From the NCBI GenBank assembly GCA_044464765.1, contig JBIQKZ010000023.1, forward strand, positions 1 to 39,262: 39,262 bases of DNA, read 5' to 3'. The notes under the pieces are model-generated. The model had not been told where the DNA came from and made no database searches. It saw only the letters and a program-made list of their open reading frames with translations. Both the position numbers and the translations under genes were made by a program. Below are positions 13,219 through 20,928 of the stretch, one piece after another. This DNA is from JBIQKZ01 sp044464765. Its GTDB lineage: Bacteria > Pseudomonadota > Gammaproteobacteria > Burkholderiales > Burkholderiaceae_B. Numbering within the stretch: position 1 is the stretch's first letter; each line of letters starts with the position of its first letter.

Positions 13219-16095
13219 TTAAACCCCGTAGCGGCCTCGCTTGAGGCCCTCGATAATCCTGTATTCGAGCTCCGCATTATTCTGCTCCATTGCCACCTCA
13301 AGCGCGGCGACGTCCGTGCCAGGCGCAGCGTTGAGGGTTGAATGAATCACGACCTGCGGCTGCTGGTTCTGCTGATTCATTGCGGGCAGTGATGGCAAAG
13401 ACGGCCGCCCGCCCATTCCGCCAATGGCATTCCCGCCCCCGCGAATTGCCCGGCGCAGCGCGTTGAACCCTGCCTCTCCTCCGAGGGCGCGGATCTCTTG
13501 GGCGTTCAGCACGCCCTCCTGGCCGTGCACAAATCCAGCGAATCGGTCTACCGGTGCGTCGCCGGTGTAGCCGCCGGAGTCCAGCGATAGCATGGCCCCC
13601 CACGAGGCACCGGACCCGGAGCTCAATGAAGCCATGGACACCCCGGCGCCGGCGGATACTGCTCCTGCGCCTATATTGAGTCCACCGCCAAACATGCCAC
13701 CAATGGCGCTACTGAAGGCACCGGCCAGAGGTCCGGTAACGTTTTGCTGAATCGCGATGCGCACCATGTCGCTAATGATCGAGTCCGCCAGGCTCTTAAA
13801 ATCCAACTTACCGGTGCGCGTGAACTCGACCAGCGCATCTTCCATGCCCTTAAAAGCACTGGAGACAGTCTGCCCAAGCGACTCATAGATATTCGCAGCC
13901 TCGTCCGCATAGTTGATCAGCGCATCCTTTGCTCCAAGCGCCCAGTCACCCTGAATGGCCAGCTTCTTCTCGTGGTAGTCACGCACCATCTGAAGCTCGG
14001 TCTCCAGCGAGGCCTGAATCTGTGCAAGCTCACTGTCGGACAAGCCCAACGGCGAGTTGCGCCGCTGCTCGATGATCGAGCGGTAGCGATCTTCGATCTT
14101 CGCTAGGTCGGCATTCAGTTCCCGCACTCGGTCACCCTGGCCGAAAGACTCCAGGTCGCGCATGAACTGCATCTGCGTGACGGACTGCTGCAAGCGCAGA
14201 TCGTGCAGCACACGCTCCATCTCGATCTGCTGCTTCGTGCTTTCGAGCGAGTTCGCGTAGGCCAAGTTGATGCTTTGCAACGCCCTGTCGTAATCTTCCA
14301 ATGAAACCTTGCCCGCTTTTCTCGCATCGTTCAGCAGGCTAAGGTTTTTGTGCAAATCTTCAAGGGCCTTGTTTTCTGGCAAATGAGCGTCCAGAAGGGA
14401 TTTCAACGAAGTGGCGTAGTCTTTGGCTGCCTGGGAGCCAACGCGCATCGAGGCACTCATCTGATCAATGTGGGCGGCCAGCTTCCTCGCCTCTTCGCCA
14501 CCATCCTCGAAGGTATGCGATCCCGCCTTGATCAAGCGATTAAGTTTTTCCACCTCAGTCGTGGCGCCGGCCATTAAAGCCATATCGCGCAGACGCTCAA
14601 GGTACTTTTTGCCTGCCTCGTTCGTGCCATTGAGCTCATCGTTGAGGCCTTGTGCGGCGCCGGTCGCACTGCGGAATCCGCTTGCGATATCGGAAAGAGC
14701 CGCATCCACCTCGGCAAGACGGTCCTTTACCTTCTCCGCAGACTGTGCGGCGCTATCATGGGCGGCCGCCTGGTGATCAATTGCCTGGGTGACATTCGTG
14801 CTGGTCGCCCCGTAGTCACTCACGAGTGACTCGAGCCAGGAGACTTGAGCACCCGCCTTGCGCGCCTCTTCCCTGAGCTCATCAAGCTCGGCAGCCAGCT
14901 TGTGCCGCACTGATCTCAACTGTGCGGCGGTAAGCTCATCCAGCGATGATGTCATGGCATCGATGCCGCTCGCAGCAAGACGCGCATTACTGCCCATCGT
15001 GAGCCAAGTTGTAGCCAGAATACCAGCGGTCACAAGCAATCCCACGGGCCCGCCCAGCACGCCTGACAGTAATGTGGCGGCGCGGGTTAAGGCAACCATA
15101 GCGCCAGTAGCCACTCCAGACATCGTTGCCATTGCTGCGCTGGTGCCGGTCACTACCGCCGAAAGCCTGGCAAGTTGAGCCTGGTAACTTGCAGCCCCTG
15201 CGGTTGCCGTAACCCAGGAAGCGGCCGACGCAGTGATCGAGCCGGCCAATCGACCCGCAAAAATTGCTGCAACGGCAACGGCAGTATTGCCCGCCACTTT
15301 CAGGGCAGTCTCAATCTTGCTGCTCAAGTCCACGGTTTCACTGGAGAACTTCACTAGAAAATCCGTGACGCTCTCCATGGCCGGCAGCAACGCACCAGTC
15401 AATTCCCATGCCAGACCCTGCTGCACCGTAGCAAGACGTGTCAGGTTGTCGTTGAACCGCTCTGCATTCTTAGCTACGTCAGTGTTGAGTACAACACCGA
15501 AGCGGCGGGCCTCGTCCGCAAGGTCTTTGATGCCCTGACGCCCATTGTTCAGAAGCGGAACAAGCTGTGCGCCGGAGCGGCCAAACACCTGTATAGCTAG
15601 TGCGGTCTTCTGAGTTCCGTCCTCAAGTTTCGATATTTCCTCGGCAAGGTCAATCAGCACCTCATCAGATGCCCGAAGCCTCCCGTTCGCGTCTTGAACG
15701 CTGATCCCAAGGGCATCGAACGCCTTCTTGGCGTCACCTGTGCCCGCAACCGCATCGCTCATGCCCTTGGTAAGGCGGCCCAGCGCATTAACGAGAGTCT
15801 GCTGCTCCAGCGCATTCTGGCTCGCCACATACGTAAGTGTCGAAAGTGACTCAACCGACAAGCCGGTAGCCTGTGCAAGCTTGCGCATTTCGTCCATGGA
15901 TTTCGCGGACTGCATTGCCATAGCGACACTGGCGCCGACGAATGCGACTGCGGCAGCGCCGGCAGCAATGACCATGGCGTCCAGCGCCTTTGCGGTATCC
16001 CTGGATTTCTTCGCGGCACGATCCATGGAAGTCTCGAAGCTACCCGTGCGCGCAAGGAGATCTACAACAATACTGCCAGCAGTTGCCATTTTCAA
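13219..16095 (-). CDS. tail tape measure protein
   Basis: Encodes 958 aa. N-terminal segment (GSIVVDLLARTGSFETSMDR) and the MDEMRKLAQATGLSVESL motif are typical of long-tail tape measures. A long helical middle with several hydrophobic stretches follows (AAGAAAVAFVGASVAMAM, AVAVAAIFAGRLAGSITA, ALTRAATLLSGVLGGPVG). A Gly-rich C-terminal part (SIISDMVRIAIQQNVTGPLA, GGMFGGGLNIGAGAVSAG) is also typical. The protein sets tail length and is ejected with the DNA. The size would predict a tail of roughly 140 nm by the usual 1.5 Å per residue rule. Confidence 0.95.
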   Translation of the reverse strand: MKMATAGSIVVDLLARTGSFETSMDRAAKKSRDTAKALDAMVIAAGAAAVAFVGASVAMAMQSAKSMDEMRKLAQATGLSVESLSTLTYVASQNALEQQTLVNALGRLTKGMSDAVAGTGDAKKAFDALGISVQDANGRLRASDEVLIDLAEEISKLEDGTQKTALAIQVFGRSGAQLVPLLNNGRQGIKDLADEARRFGVVLNTDVAKNAERFNDNLTRLATVQQGLAWELTGALLPAMESVTDFLVKFSSETVDLSSKIETALKVAGNTAVAVAAIFAGRLAGSITASAASWVTATAGAASYQAQLARLSAVVTGTSAAMATMSGVATGAMVALTRAATLLSGVLGGPVGLLVTAGILATTWLTMGSNARLAASGIDAMTSSLDELTAAQLRSVRHKLAAELDELREEARKAGAQVSWLESLVSDYGATSTNVTQAIDHQAAAHDSAAQSAEKVKDRLAEVDAALSDIASGFRSATGAAQGLNDELNGTNEAGKKYLERLRDMALMAGATTEVEKLNRLIKAGSHTFEDGGEEARKLAAHIDQMSASMRVGSQAAKDYATSLKSLLDAHLPENKALEDLHKNLSLLNDARKAGKVSLEDYDRALQSINLAYANSLESTKQQIEMERVLHDLRLQQSVTQMQFMRDLESFGQGDRVRELNADLAKIEDRYRSIIEQRRNSPLGLSDSELAQIQASLETELQMVRDYHEKKLAIQGDWALGAKDALINYADEAANIYESLGQTVSSAFKGMEDALVEFTRTGKLDFKSLADSIISDMVRIAIQQNVTGPLAGAFSSAIGGMFGGGLNIGAGAVSAGAGVSMASLSSGSGASWGAMLSLDSGGYTGDAPVDRFAGFVHGQEGVLNAQEIRALGGEAGFNALRRAIRGGGNAIGGMGGRPSLPSLPAMNQQNQQPQVVIHSTLNAAPGTDVAALEVAMEQNNAELEYRIIEGLKRGRYGV

Positions 16096-16103
16096 ACGCC
16101 CAT

Positions 16104-16128
16104 AAAAAGGCCACCGCGAAAGGTGGCC
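16104..16128 (-). terminator. intrinsic terminator before tape measure gene
   Basis: Minus strand GGCCACC, six-base loop, GGTGGCC, then TTTTTATG. It lies between the membrane-protein gene and the tape measure. Confidence 0.8.
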
Positions 16129-16159
16129 AGAGAAACCAAGCCGCTCGAAGGCGGCACGG

Positions 16160-16561
16160 CTACTTAATTAGCTCGTTCCCAGATACCGATAAGTAAATTA
16201 TTTCACCGTTGGATTCGGCCACAACACACGCTGCGGATTGCGGAACCTCAACTCCAAATCCGTTCTTAAAAAAGAATGATCCATGAGGCCAAACAAATTG
16301 CCATGCTCCTCTTGAGTAGGTCGGCTCTCTGAATCCTGGCCGATTATCTGTTCCGTATTTCGCGGTCGCCGCAATAACCGTGCGGCAGGCGTGCAAAGCT
16401 TCAAACTTCGCAGCTCGCTCTGCCTTTAACAGTGCCGCTATCTCCGCCTCTTGCTCTCGGGATTCGGCACCGGACTGCCACCAGAAATATCCGCCTGCCC
16501 CGATCACCAGCAGCAAGAGCAAAAAAAACAATCCACCTTTTTCTTCGCTGGTTTTGCTCAC
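16160..16561 (-). CDS. single-pass membrane protein, moron candidate
   Basis: Encodes 133 aa from GTG 16561, which has GGAGGGG four bases upstream; the longer TTG start would include that RBS. After a short basic N-terminus there is one membrane span (GLFFLLLLLVIGAGGYFWW), then a charged helix and a C-terminal domain rich in Trp/Phe and carrying two Cys (HACRTV, AACVVAES). It is inserted between the tail chaperone and tape measure genes and followed by a terminator. It resembles small membrane proteins that exclude other phages or modify the envelope, but no family is recognised. Confidence 0.7.
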   Translation of the reverse strand: MSKTSEEKGGLFFLLLLLVIGAGGYFWWQSGAESREQEAEIAALLKAERAAKFEALHACRTVIAATAKYGTDNRPGFREPTYSRGAWQFVWPHGSFFFKNGFGVEVPQSAACVVAESNGEIIYLSVSGNELIK

Positions 16562-16605
16562 AATCCCCTCCTGTATCAAAGTGATACGAGAATCATACCC
16601 GAGCC

Positions 16606-16929
16606 TTAGCCTCCGGTCAGCGCCTTGATGGTCGCTCTATCAGCTTCCGAAAACTCGCCCTCCGGCGCTGCATCATGACCGCCCGCCTGTTGCTGGTCGT
16701 TTACCAGTACCTCGAGGGTTCGGTCGATGCCCTCACCTCCACCCAGCGAGTGAGCAATCAAAGCGGCCGGACGGTGATAGCGGTGCAGATCATCGAACGG
16801 ACGCATCTGATAGAACTTTTTCCACGACTCAAATTCCCGCTGGGTCATGGTCGCCTGCATCTCGCCGATGGTTCTTCCAAGAGCCAGCGCCAACACATGC
16901 CAAAACCAGAGATCGCCGCCGACCTGCAT
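16606..16929 (-). CDS. tail assembly chaperone, T domain (made by -1 frameshift)
   Basis: Encodes 107 codons in the -1 frame relative to the G gene. The start of the frame reads MQVGGDLWFWHVLALALGRT, with TMTQREFESWKKFY and PFDDLHRYHRPAALIA, a pattern of lambda GT-type T domains. It is expected to be translated mainly as a C-terminal extension of the upstream protein through the GGGAAAC slip site at 16932-16938. The G and GT forms bind the tape measure and recruit tail tube subunits. Confidence 0.82.
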   Translation of the reverse strand: MQVGGDLWFWHVLALALGRTIGEMQATMTQREFESWKKFYQMRPFDDLHRYHRPAALIAHSLGGGEGIDRTLEVLVNDQQQAGGHDAAPEGEFSEADRATIKALTGG

Positions 16930-17339
16930 CAGTTTCCCAGGTCGCCCTCGTCCTCGGCATCGTCTTCAGTATCGAGGCCTTCAGCTTCAGGCGTCGATGG
17001 GGCCAGAATGCCGTTAATGCGCAAAATTGCCAAGAATATCGCCCCGGCAACAGATGGCTTCAGCTTGGCGGCCTGCTGCAAAGTCAATGCTCTGCGCCCA
17101 TCCTGCTCGACCAAGCTACGAGAAATAAGCTTGGCGGCGGACGCGTCCCGGGTTTTTGGGTCCTTCGAGCTCTCGGCCTCCATGTGCTGCCTCCACTCGA
17201 TAGCCTTCAGTTCCTTGAAATACATCGTGTGCTTCGAGCCATCGCCCAGCGTCACTTCATGCTCAACGATGGCGTCCGATGCGAACATATCATCGGTAAT
17301 GATGCTGGACTGGATTGGGTCAGGGTTTTTAATATTCAT
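16929..17339 (-). CDS. tail assembly chaperone, G-like
   Basis: Encodes 136 aa from ATG 17339 (MNIKNPDPIQ); a TTG six bases earlier is possible. Acidic C-terminus (EGLDTEDDAEDEGDLGN) ends at the slippery heptamer. Order (tail tube, G, GT, tape measure) and the frameshift signal match lambda-type tail chaperones. A fraction of ribosomes continues into 16606-16929 to make the fused GT form. Confidence 0.85.
   Translation of the reverse strand: MNIKNPDPIQSSIITDDMFASDAIVEHEVTLGDGSKHTMYFKELKAIEWRQHMEAESSKDPKTRDASAAKLISRSLVEQDGRRALTLQQAAKLKPSVAGAIFLAILRINGILAPSTPEAEGLDTEDDAEDEGDLGN
16932..16938 (-). other. programmed -1 frameshift site GGGAAAC
   Basis: Reads G GGA AAC then TGA in the zero frame (codons CTG GGA AAC TGA). 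A -1 slip to GGG AAA C continues as GGG AAA CTG ATG CAG into the T domain. Lambda uses GGGAAAG at the same place. The frame, stop and heptamer all fit. Confidence 0.85.
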
Positions 17340-17398
17340 GAGCAAAGAACTCCACTAGACGGTAGACCCCGGCGCCGGGCCGGGTGGTATGAGAGCAT

Positions 17399-17890
17399 TT
17401 AAGGCGTCGGGCCTTGCCAGTGCCAATTCACCTTGCCGCTGCGCTGCAGCGTCAGGGTTCCAGACACCTGGGCAGCATTGGCAATGTCGATGTTCACATC
17501 CGCCACATACGCCTGGAATTCTGCGCTGGTGCGCATCACAGGCGGCACGATCTCTCCCTGGCCGCTGATAGTCGGCGCGGCCGTGCCATCCGAAAGGCAG
17601 ATGAGCCAGGGAATGGTTTCGCCCGATTCCTTTAAGTCGAATAGAACCTGATGCGAGACATGGGACGGGATGAAGTTGAAAGGCACCGACACTTGACCAG
17701 GAACGCCCAGTCCGGCCATATACTCCCGGTCTTCAGTGTTGTCCAAGCAGGTGATATCAGTTTGCTCGCGCGGGCCACCCAAGCCGCTGATGCCCGTAGG
17801 GCAAGCCAACTTCACCAGCCCAGGGTCGCTGGAAGTGGGATTGGCAAAGTACAAGTGGGTACCTTGGCTTTTAACTACTCCGGCAGTCAT
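17399..17890 (-). CDS. major tail (tube) protein
   Basis: Encodes 163 aa from ATG 17890 (MTAGVVKSQGTHLYFA); the longer frame has an implausible leader. Predicted beta-rich. GREQTDITCLDN-like middle (PREQTDITCLDNTEDREYMA) and FIPSHVSHQVLFDLKESGET fit phage tail tube proteins of lambda V/HK97 type. Located between the tail terminator module and the chaperone pair as expected. Confidence 0.85.
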   Translation of the reverse strand: MTAGVVKSQGTHLYFANPTSSDPGLVKLACPTGISGLGGPREQTDITCLDNTEDREYMAGLGVPGQVSVPFNFIPSHVSHQVLFDLKESGETIPWLICLSDGTAAPTISGQGEIVPPVMRTSAEFQAYVADVNIDIANAAQVSGTLTLQRSGKVNWHWQGPTP

Positions 17891-17986
17891 AAGAGACCTC
17901 CATAGATCAAAGGGATTGATCCGGGGAGGCATGACGACCGGAGAGGCCCTGCGGCGTGTCCGATCAGCGGGCCCGGTGAATATGGG

Positions 17987-18097
17987 TTACTGCTGTTTGC
18001 CCTCTTGCTGGGCTAGGAGCCAACGCTCCCATGCGGCTATTGCCGCCTTGACCGCCCGCAGAAGGCTGCGATGCAGTTCAATCGTTGTGTTGTTCAT
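17987..18097 (-). CDS. tiny helical protein
   Basis: Encodes 36 aa (MNNTTIELHRSLLRAVKAAI, then AAWERWLLAQQEGKQQ). It is amphipathic and starts just after the stop of the zinc-binding gene at 18101. No clear RBS. Similar tiny genes occur at this place in related phages. Function unknown. Confidence 0.45.
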   Translation of the reverse strand: MNNTTIELHRSLLRAVKAAIAAWERWLLAQQEGKQQ

Positions 18098-18100
18098 GGC

Positions 18101-18280
18101 TTATTTCGGAAAACACTCTTGACAGTAAAAAGACTTTTCGCCCGGCTCAAAGCGGCGGACTCCTGCGTACTGCTCTTCCAGCGAACTCGGAATCTGCTCA
18201 ATGGCGGGCCGCACAAAGCCGACCGCTGGCGCACCGCAAACATCACAAGACGATCGCTCTCTCTTCTCTTCAATAGTCAT
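18101..18280 (-). CDS. small zinc-ribbon-like protein
   Basis: Encodes 59 aa with two Cys pairs, SSCDVCGAP near the N-terminus and FYCQECFPK at the C-terminus, a CxxC-x(40)-CxxC layout that could bind one zinc. It lies directly before the DUF3168 gene's end in the connector region. Role unknown; perhaps a small DNA- or protein-binding accessory. Confidence 0.6.
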   Translation of the reverse strand: MTIEEKRERSSCDVCGAPAVGFVRPAIEQIPSSLEEQYAGVRRFEPGEKSFYCQECFPK

Positions 18281-18285
18281 TGGCG

Positions 18286-18654
18286 TTACCTGTTGTGGAT
18301 AAACTCGACCTGCAGGCCGATGTGAAAGAGTTTCGTATCGGCTTCGCGGGTATCGATGATGATTCGGCAGGCTTGGCCGGCGGCGTCTATCGCATCACGC
18401 ACATGCTTGGCCAGCTGGTCGCAGATGCCCTCTTGGTCGTCGGCAGGTCCGGCCCAACAATCGATCTGGATGGTGTCGTTGTCTGCGCAGGGGGCCTCGC
18501 TCAGATTCGCATAGGGGTCGCCCACCACAGTGAACCAAGTAATGTAGGGCGTGACCGTATTCTGCGGCGCCATGCCCTTGCCGTAGATTCGGCTGCCGAC
18601 AATTGCCTGCACCGCCGGCGTACTGATCGTGCGAAAGATTGGAGCCAGCATCAA
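18286..18654 (-). CDS. tail completion/terminator protein (DUF3168-like)
   Basis: Encodes 122 aa. MMLAPIFRTISTPAVQAIVG and YGKGMAPQNTVTPYITWFTV followed by DTIQIDCWAGPADDQEGICD are typical of DUF3168, the gp17/U-like tail terminator that caps the tube at the connector. The start overlaps the HK97 gp10-like stop. Gene order supports the call. Confidence 0.85.
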   Translation of the reverse strand: MMLAPIFRTISTPAVQAIVGSRIYGKGMAPQNTVTPYITWFTVVGDPYANLSEAPCADNDTIQIDCWAGPADDQEGICDQLAKHVRDAIDAAGQACRIIIDTREADTKLFHIGLQVEFIHNR

Positions 18655-19163
18655 CGCTTCCCCTTGTTCTGCTGGGCCAACTTCTTAACTGTGGCGTCGA
18701 TGCGCTTGTTCAAGTCATCGGTGAATACGTTGATGGCCTCGGCCCCTTTCTGCTTTACAGCGGGCCGAATCCAGGGCGTGGCGGGCTGGTGGCTGGAACC
18801 GTATTCAAGCAAGGACGCGGTTTTGTGCGTGGTGACGCGCTTGCCGGCCTTCTGGCGCTTACCGAGCTTATCGCCGTCGTAGGCCTTGCGGCGCACGCGA
18901 ACAAGGTAGCGCTCGCCCTTGGTGCCGGTGGGTTCCTTGCCGCGCGTCACGACAATGTTCTTTTCGAGCAAGCCGGTAGACACATCACCGTTTAGTGCAA
19001 TAGAAGCTTTCAAGTTCGTCTTAGCTTGGGCCTGAATGACTCTGGCAGCCTTGGCCAGCGCCAGCTTCACCGGCCCGCCTCTCTTGCTCACTAATTCGGC
19101 AGGAAGGGACTGCAGCGTATCGAGCACGCCGTTCAGGCCCTGCACATTCATTTCAATCTTCAT
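18651..19163 (-). CDS. HK97 gp10-like neck/tail completion protein
   Basis: Encodes 170 aa. N-terminal KIEMNVQGLNGVLDTLQSLP followed by KLALAKAARVIQAQAKTNLK and later GTKGERYLVRVRRKAYDGDK match the HK97-gp10 family. A very basic C-terminus (KKLAQQNKGKR). Acts at the head-tail junction or in tail completion. Overlaps neighbours by 4 and 11 bp, so tightly coupled. Confidence 0.85.
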   Translation of the reverse strand: MKIEMNVQGLNGVLDTLQSLPAELVSKRGGPVKLALAKAARVIQAQAKTNLKASIALNGDVSTGLLEKNIVVTRGKEPTGTKGERYLVRVRRKAYDGDKLGKRQKAGKRVTTHKTASLLEYGSSHQPATPWIRPAVKQKGAEAINVFTDDLNKRIDATVKKLAQQNKGKR

Positions 19164-19383
19164 TGCTGACTATGTATTCGCGCACATCGCTTTCGATGGT
19201 GCTCACATCGAACAGACCCTCGATATCGATGGAGGAAGGCATGATGGTAAGTCGCACCTCATTGACCTCGTCGACCCCCGCGCTCATCGTCACTGCTTTC
19301 ACCCCGGGCACTTTCTCCCCATTAAGAAATACCTCACCCCGGCCATGCTTTGTCATTTTGATGCTGACGTTGGTTTCGTTCAT
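19153..19383 (-). CDS. small connector-region protein, beta-rich
   Basis: Encodes 76 aa (MNETNVSIKMTKHGRGEVFL, ending VREYIVSNED). Preceded by a strong AGGAG. Pattern GEVFLNGEKVPGVKAVTMSA looks like a short beta-barrel. Conserved small genes of this sort occur near gp10 in related prophages. Function unknown. Confidence 0.65.
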   Translation of the reverse strand: MNETNVSIKMTKHGRGEVFLNGEKVPGVKAVTMSAGVDEVNEVRLTIMPSSIDIEGLFDVSTIESDVREYIVSNED

Positions 19384-19392
19384 GATCTTCTC

Positions 19393-19542
19393 CTAGTCCA
19401 ATGACTCGTTCTCGTCACGCTCGCCGCCCTCGATCAGATTGCCCTCGAGGTCGAATTGCGGCTCTTCCTCATCCTCGTCAGCCAGAGCATCAAGCAGCGC
19501 GTCCAGCTTGGCTTCGATTCGATCCAGTTGCTCTTCCATCAT
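19393..19542 (-). CDS. very acidic small protein
   Basis: Encodes 49 aa (MMEEQLDRIEAKLDALLDAL, then EDEEEPQFDLEG). An N-terminal coiled-coil helix precedes an acidic tail. Its ATG overlaps the TGA of the head-tail adaptor (ATGA), a sign of coupled translation. Function unknown. Confidence 0.6.
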   Translation of the reverse strand: MMEEQLDRIEAKLDALLDALADEDEEEPQFDLEGNLIEGGERDENESLD

Positions 19543-19913
19543 TGTCCCTCGCTCGGCCCATCAACGCACCGCAGGCGCCATTCACGGCGCGCTGTGGCGT
19601 CTGTTTCGACTGATTGAATGTCGTACACCCGCCCGTCCCAAATGACACGCCAGGCGGCCATGTCACGCTCGTTCGCAGGAAACCAGCGCAGGTTGATGCG
19701 GGCGGATGTTTCGGATTGCGTGGCAGCACCGCCCTGAGACTCCCGGCCAGGACCGGTCAGCACCTCGGCGGGTACGTCTTCCAGGCGCGCGCCATCGGCA
19801 AGCACAACCGTTTGCCATCCGCCCGAGCCTGGAATTGGTACGTTGTTATCGTCACGCAACGGCGGGCCGTTGAACTGGAACGTGATGCGGTGTCGAAGTC
19901 GGTGCGCCAGCAT
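19539..19913 (-). CDS. head-tail adaptor (head closure) protein
   Basis: Encodes 124 aa. LRHRITFQFNGPPLRDDNNV near the start and INLRWFPANERDMAAWRVIW, then GRVYDIQSVE, match the phage head-tail joining family (SPP1 gp16/HK97 gp7-like). It seals the portal after packaging. Adjacent to the gp6-like connector. Confidence 0.88.
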   Translation of the reverse strand: MLAHRLRHRITFQFNGPPLRDDNNVPIPGSGGWQTVVLADGARLEDVPAEVLTGPGRESQGGAATQSETSARINLRWFPANERDMAAWRVIWDGRVYDIQSVETDATARREWRLRCVDGPSEGQ

Positions 19914-20221
19914 CAGACCCCCCAGCCGCAGCGGTACGGAGTGAGTTTCACTTCGGCGGCTCGGCGCAGCTTCTCGGCATCGTCGGGCGTGGCCTGAAAA
20001 GCGGCTTGCAGCAGCAACATGACACCCAGCACTACGCTACCGGGCAGCGCGTCAGGCTGTTCGCTACTGGCTTCTTCCGGCCGCAGATCGGCCAGCGGGC
20101 GATTGATGTACTGCGCGGCCTCATCCTCAGCGCCCTCAAGCAACGTCTGTAGCTTCGCATCGTCGCTGTTGTGGATGACGTCGAGATATTGCTTAGCCAA
20201 CGCCAGATCAATGATGCTCAT
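19913..20221 (-). CDS. gp6-like head-tail connector
   Basis: Encodes 102 aa from ATG 20221 (MSIIDLALAKQYLDVIHNSD), which overlaps the TGA of the glycosyltransferase gene. DAKLQTLLEGAEDEAAQYIN and VLGVMLLLQAAFQATPDD are characteristic of HK97 gp6-like connectors, which form a ring under the portal. Confidence 0.88.
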   Translation of the reverse strand: MSIIDLALAKQYLDVIHNSDDAKLQTLLEGAEDEAAQYINRPLADLRPEEASSEQPDALPGSVVLGVMLLLQAAFQATPDDAEKLRRAAEVKLTPYRCGWGV

Positions 20222-20928
20222 TTCTTCCAATGCTCCAATGTCCAGGCGGGCCGACCGTGCCAGGGTTTACCGGTGCCATTGAACTGCACCAAGCAAGCAT
20301 CTTCCGGCAGCCGACCATCTTTCAGGTCGCGGATGCTGTAGATCCCTGCATCCTGCGGCCAGAGCTTGACCTTGCCGGCCAACTTATAGCTCATCCAGGC
20401 CTGGTCACTGCCCCGGAAGCCGGCGGTGCGCGCCGCGATGATCGACTCCATGCCGTTGAAGTCGTCGAACACATCGGAGTGTGCGCCAGGTGTCATCAGA
20501 TACATGCCGCCACCGATCCGGTTTGTGCCGCCCCAACTGGCTTTCGGCTGCCAGCCAACAAACTTCGCGCGCGGCTTGAACAGGTGATCGATATTGCCGG
20601 TCAGCACCAGATCAACGTCGACCATCAGCACCCGTTTGCCCAGGCACTTCGCCTTTTCAGAGAACATCCACAAGCGGCGGTAGCAGCTCGGAAAGCGGCC
20701 GCCCTCGGGCGTGCGGAACTTACCGAGCGCCTTCGCTGCCGGCGGCATGGGCATCACTTCAACCCCAGGGTCGAAGTCGCCCACCATGTCGGTGATGCAG
20801 ACAAACCGGTGCGGCTCGCTCAGGTGCCGACGGAACATGGCCGCCAGCACGTTCACATGCTCAGGGGCATATTCCCGATTCCCGGCCCATAGCCAGGTCA
20901 CTACAGTCTTGTTCGTCACGAAGCGCAT
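20218..20928 (-). CDS. GT-A glycosyltransferase-like protein
   Basis: Encodes 236 aa. A nucleotide-sugar binding fold is suggested by TVVTWLWAGNREYAPEHVNV at the N-terminus and the DxD motif D104-V-D106 (RVLMVDVDLVLT), which binds the metal and UDP/GDP-sugar. Later RGSDQAWMSYKLAGKVKLWP resembles the acceptor-side region of family GT8/GT32-like enzymes. It is embedded between capsid and connector genes and is therefore expressed late. A virion or host surface polysaccharide as acceptor is possible. Not an LPS-modification gtr cluster (no GtrA/GtrB). Confidence 0.8.
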   Translation of the reverse strand: MRFVTNKTVVTWLWAGNREYAPEHVNVLAAMFRRHLSEPHRFVCITDMVGDFDPGVEVMPMPPAAKALGKFRTPEGGRFPSCYRRLWMFSEKAKCLGKRVLMVDVDLVLTGNIDHLFKPRAKFVGWQPKASWGGTNRIGGGMYLMTPGAHSDVFDDFNGMESIIAARTAGFRGSDQAWMSYKLAGKVKLWPQDAGIYSIRDLKDGRLPEDACLVQFNGTGKPWHGRPAWTLEHWKK

